Shown in pieces: positions 12,635-13,912 of a stretch of 13,912 bases of DNA. Position 1 is the stretch's first letter. Each line of letters opens with the position of its first letter. Source of the stretch: Cellvibrionaceae bacterium. Its GTDB lineage: Bacteria; Pseudomonadota; Gammaproteobacteria; Pseudomonadales; Cellvibrionaceae. Below the pieces are notes generated by a model, which was given only the letters and a program-made list of their open reading frames with translations, was not told the DNA's origin and ran no database searches. Both the position numbers and the translations under genes were made by a program. Location of the stretch: the NCBI GenBank assembly GCA_021151615.1, contig JAGKXA010000105.1, positions 1 to 13,912 on the forward strand, written 5' to 3'.

Positions 12635-13810
12635 TTATTTTTTGTTCACTTTCAGCATTTCTTGTTTGAAAAATTCACCTTGCTCTGAAGGAGTGAATTT
12701 CCAGTCTTTAATCATGACTGGCGACCAATCCGGGTCAAACACCCAAACCGTGTAAGACACGCCTTTTTTCGCCATGTATTCAACAATATTGGGGCCGTAG
12801 GTGCCGTCGTTATTTATCACTGGAACGTGGGCGCCGTAATCGGTCTCTTTCGCCCAGCCCAACTCAGTGGCGATCATCGGGTATTTATCGGCTACGTAAC
12901 CCCAGGTTTTTTCCCACATGGCGAAAAAGTTTGCCTTGGTTGGATCTTGTGGTTTCGCTTTTTGTGGGTAAGGGTGAATGGCGTAGGCGATGTTGTCACG
13001 GCGCACGGGTGCTGTGGCGATGGGCGATAAATCGTATGCCCAGTTGTAACCGGCTACTAATGGAATCGCATTTTTGTTGTAGAGGCGAATTAAATCGATG
13101 TAGTCCTCTAACAGGTTGCGCCAGCTTTCCCAGCTCGCTTTGCCCAGTGAAAAGTCGCCGGTGCCGATGTAATTGTGTGTGGGCTCGTTAAAAATTTCGT
13201 ACACCGCCACGGTTGGTACTGTGCGATAACGCAATGCAATTTTGCGCCAGAAATCAGCAGTTTCTTTTTGTGTGGTTTCGTACATTACGTGTTGGTACAT
13301 TTCGGCTTCAAGGTTACCGATGGAGTGCCAATCGATAATTAAATACATATTCAAGCTGTTAGCCCAAATAACTGCTTCGTCCAAACGTTCGAAGAACCAA
13401 TCTTTACCGTGTTTGCGCCAGGAGAGCGGGTGGATAGGGATGCGAATCGTATTGCCGCCCCAGCGTTGCACTTCTTCAAACAGGGCTTTGTTCCACTGGC
13501 CTTGCTGTTGCAATTTACCCGGGTCCGCAATATTTACACCGCGGAAAATAAAGGCTTTGCCATCTTCAGTCACAAAACCTTTGCCTTGTACCTTAATCAG
13601 GCTTTGTTGACGTTCAAGTTTTTTGGCATCAAACGATTGTGGATAGGGAATATTCCACCACTCATCGGCCGATTGCTGCGCGCCAGTAAAACCGTGGTTT
13701 TGGCCGGGTGCTTGTGCCGGTGTCTGCGTTGTTTTAGTGGTGCTACTACTACAGGCAATTAATTGGCTGCATAGTAAAAATGCAGCGAAGAGTTTCAGGT
13801 ACATCATCAT
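12635..13810 (-). CDS. GH5-type glycoside hydrolase, lipoprotein
   Basis: A 391-residue exported glycosidase of the GH5 type. The N-terminal signal ends in the lipobox LIAC with Cys20; Ser follows, so outer-membrane retention is expected. Residues 21-60 are a Thr/Gln/Pro-rich tether. The TIM-barrel catalytic domain runs from about 70 to 388. The acid/base is Glu209 in YEIFNEPT and the nucleophile Glu316 in IATELGWA. Supporting motifs are FRGVNIADPGKL (89-100), IDWHSIGNL (159-167), AIHPYPQ (277-283) and VWVFDPDW (355-362). Activity is probably endo-beta-glucanase or mannanase-like on short or soluble glycans at the cell surface; the subfamily cannot be fixed by eye. There are three ATG codons in a row; I use the first. 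No carbohydrate-binding module is present, unlike the LPMO and GH45 enzyme. Confidence 0.88.
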   Translation of the reverse strand: MMMYLKLFAAFLLCSQLIACSSSTTKTTQTPAQAPGQNHGFTGAQQSADEWWNIPYPQSFDAKKLERQQSLIKVQGKGFVTEDGKAFIFRGVNIADPGKLQQQGQWNKALFEEVQRWGGNTIRIPIHPLSWRKHGKDWFFERLDEAVIWANSLNMYLIIDWHSIGNLEAEMYQHVMYETTQKETADFWRKIALRYRTVPTVAVYEIFNEPTHNYIGTGDFSLGKASWESWRNLLEDYIDLIRLYNKNAIPLVAGYNWAYDLSPIATAPVRRDNIAYAIHPYPQKAKPQDPTKANFFAMWEKTWGYVADKYPMIATELGWAKETDYGAHVPVINNDGTYGPNIVEYMAKKGVSYTVWVFDPDWSPVMIKDWKFTPSEQGEFFKQEMLKVNKK

Positions 13811-13912
13811 GGTGTTAGCTCTTTTATCAGGAAGTGGGTAACGCGAGGAGGGAATTCACAGGCCGAATCCCGCTGGGCAGGACTCTATCAAAACAGTGGG
13901 AGGCTGGAAACC
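13811..13912 (-). other. Upstream region of the GH5 gene, cut by the window edge
   Basis: About 100 bp with no gene seen. On the minus strand AAGAG stands 9 nt before the start codon as a weak ribosome site. I see no convincing promoter, though it may lie beyond the window. Confidence 0.3.

Overview
The window looks like chromosomal DNA of a plant-polysaccharide-degrading gammaproteobacterium close to Cellvibrio. The basis is an AA10 LPMO with CBM5 and CBM73-like modules and a CBM2-CBM10-GH45 cellulase, both built with long poly-Ser linkers, as I remember them from Cellvibrio japonicus. No database search was possible, so this placement rests on remembered family features. No tRNA, rRNA, CRISPR array, transposase or phage gene was seen.

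Plus strand, 1-4883: a three-gene ABC importer (periplasmic binding protein, FecCD-type permease, ATPase) for a cobalamin, heme or ferric-siderophore type ligand. A terminator-shaped hairpin lies inside the signal-peptide codons of the first gene, and a duplicated GCAA-loop hairpin lies at the end of the third. A compact palindromic intergenic element follows, then a DUF4442-like hotdog protein, a Gfo/Idh/MocA oxidoreductase and a small secreted protein that I do not recognise.

Plus strand, 4884-9541: two secreted polysaccharide-attacking enzymes, each with its own long upstream region. They are the LPMO (5193-6356), whose binding modules look chitin-directed, and the GH45 endoglucanase (6735-8384), whose modules look cellulose-directed. 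The GH45 precursor has four tandem LKxLx repeats ahead of its hydrophobic signal core. A VOC/glyoxalase-fold protein and an AHSA1/SRPBCC protein follow as a short operon, ended by a terminator that overlaps the 3' end of the converging gene.

Minus strand, 13810-9577: a GH5-type lipoprotein glycosidase with its own terminator, then a separate four-gene unit. In transcription order this unit encodes an outer-membrane beta-barrel protein, a periplasmic FMN-binding protein with an SGATLS flavinylation motif, an ApbE-type FMN transferase without a signal peptide, and a four-helix membrane protein with histidines placed as in b-type cytochromes. Its upstream region has a good -10 box, a TTGATA-N8-TATCAA palindrome and an 11-bp palindrome. 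I read it as a candidate flavin-based electron-transfer module spanning the envelope. It is the most interesting system here. The parts are recognisable, but the assembled function is inference.
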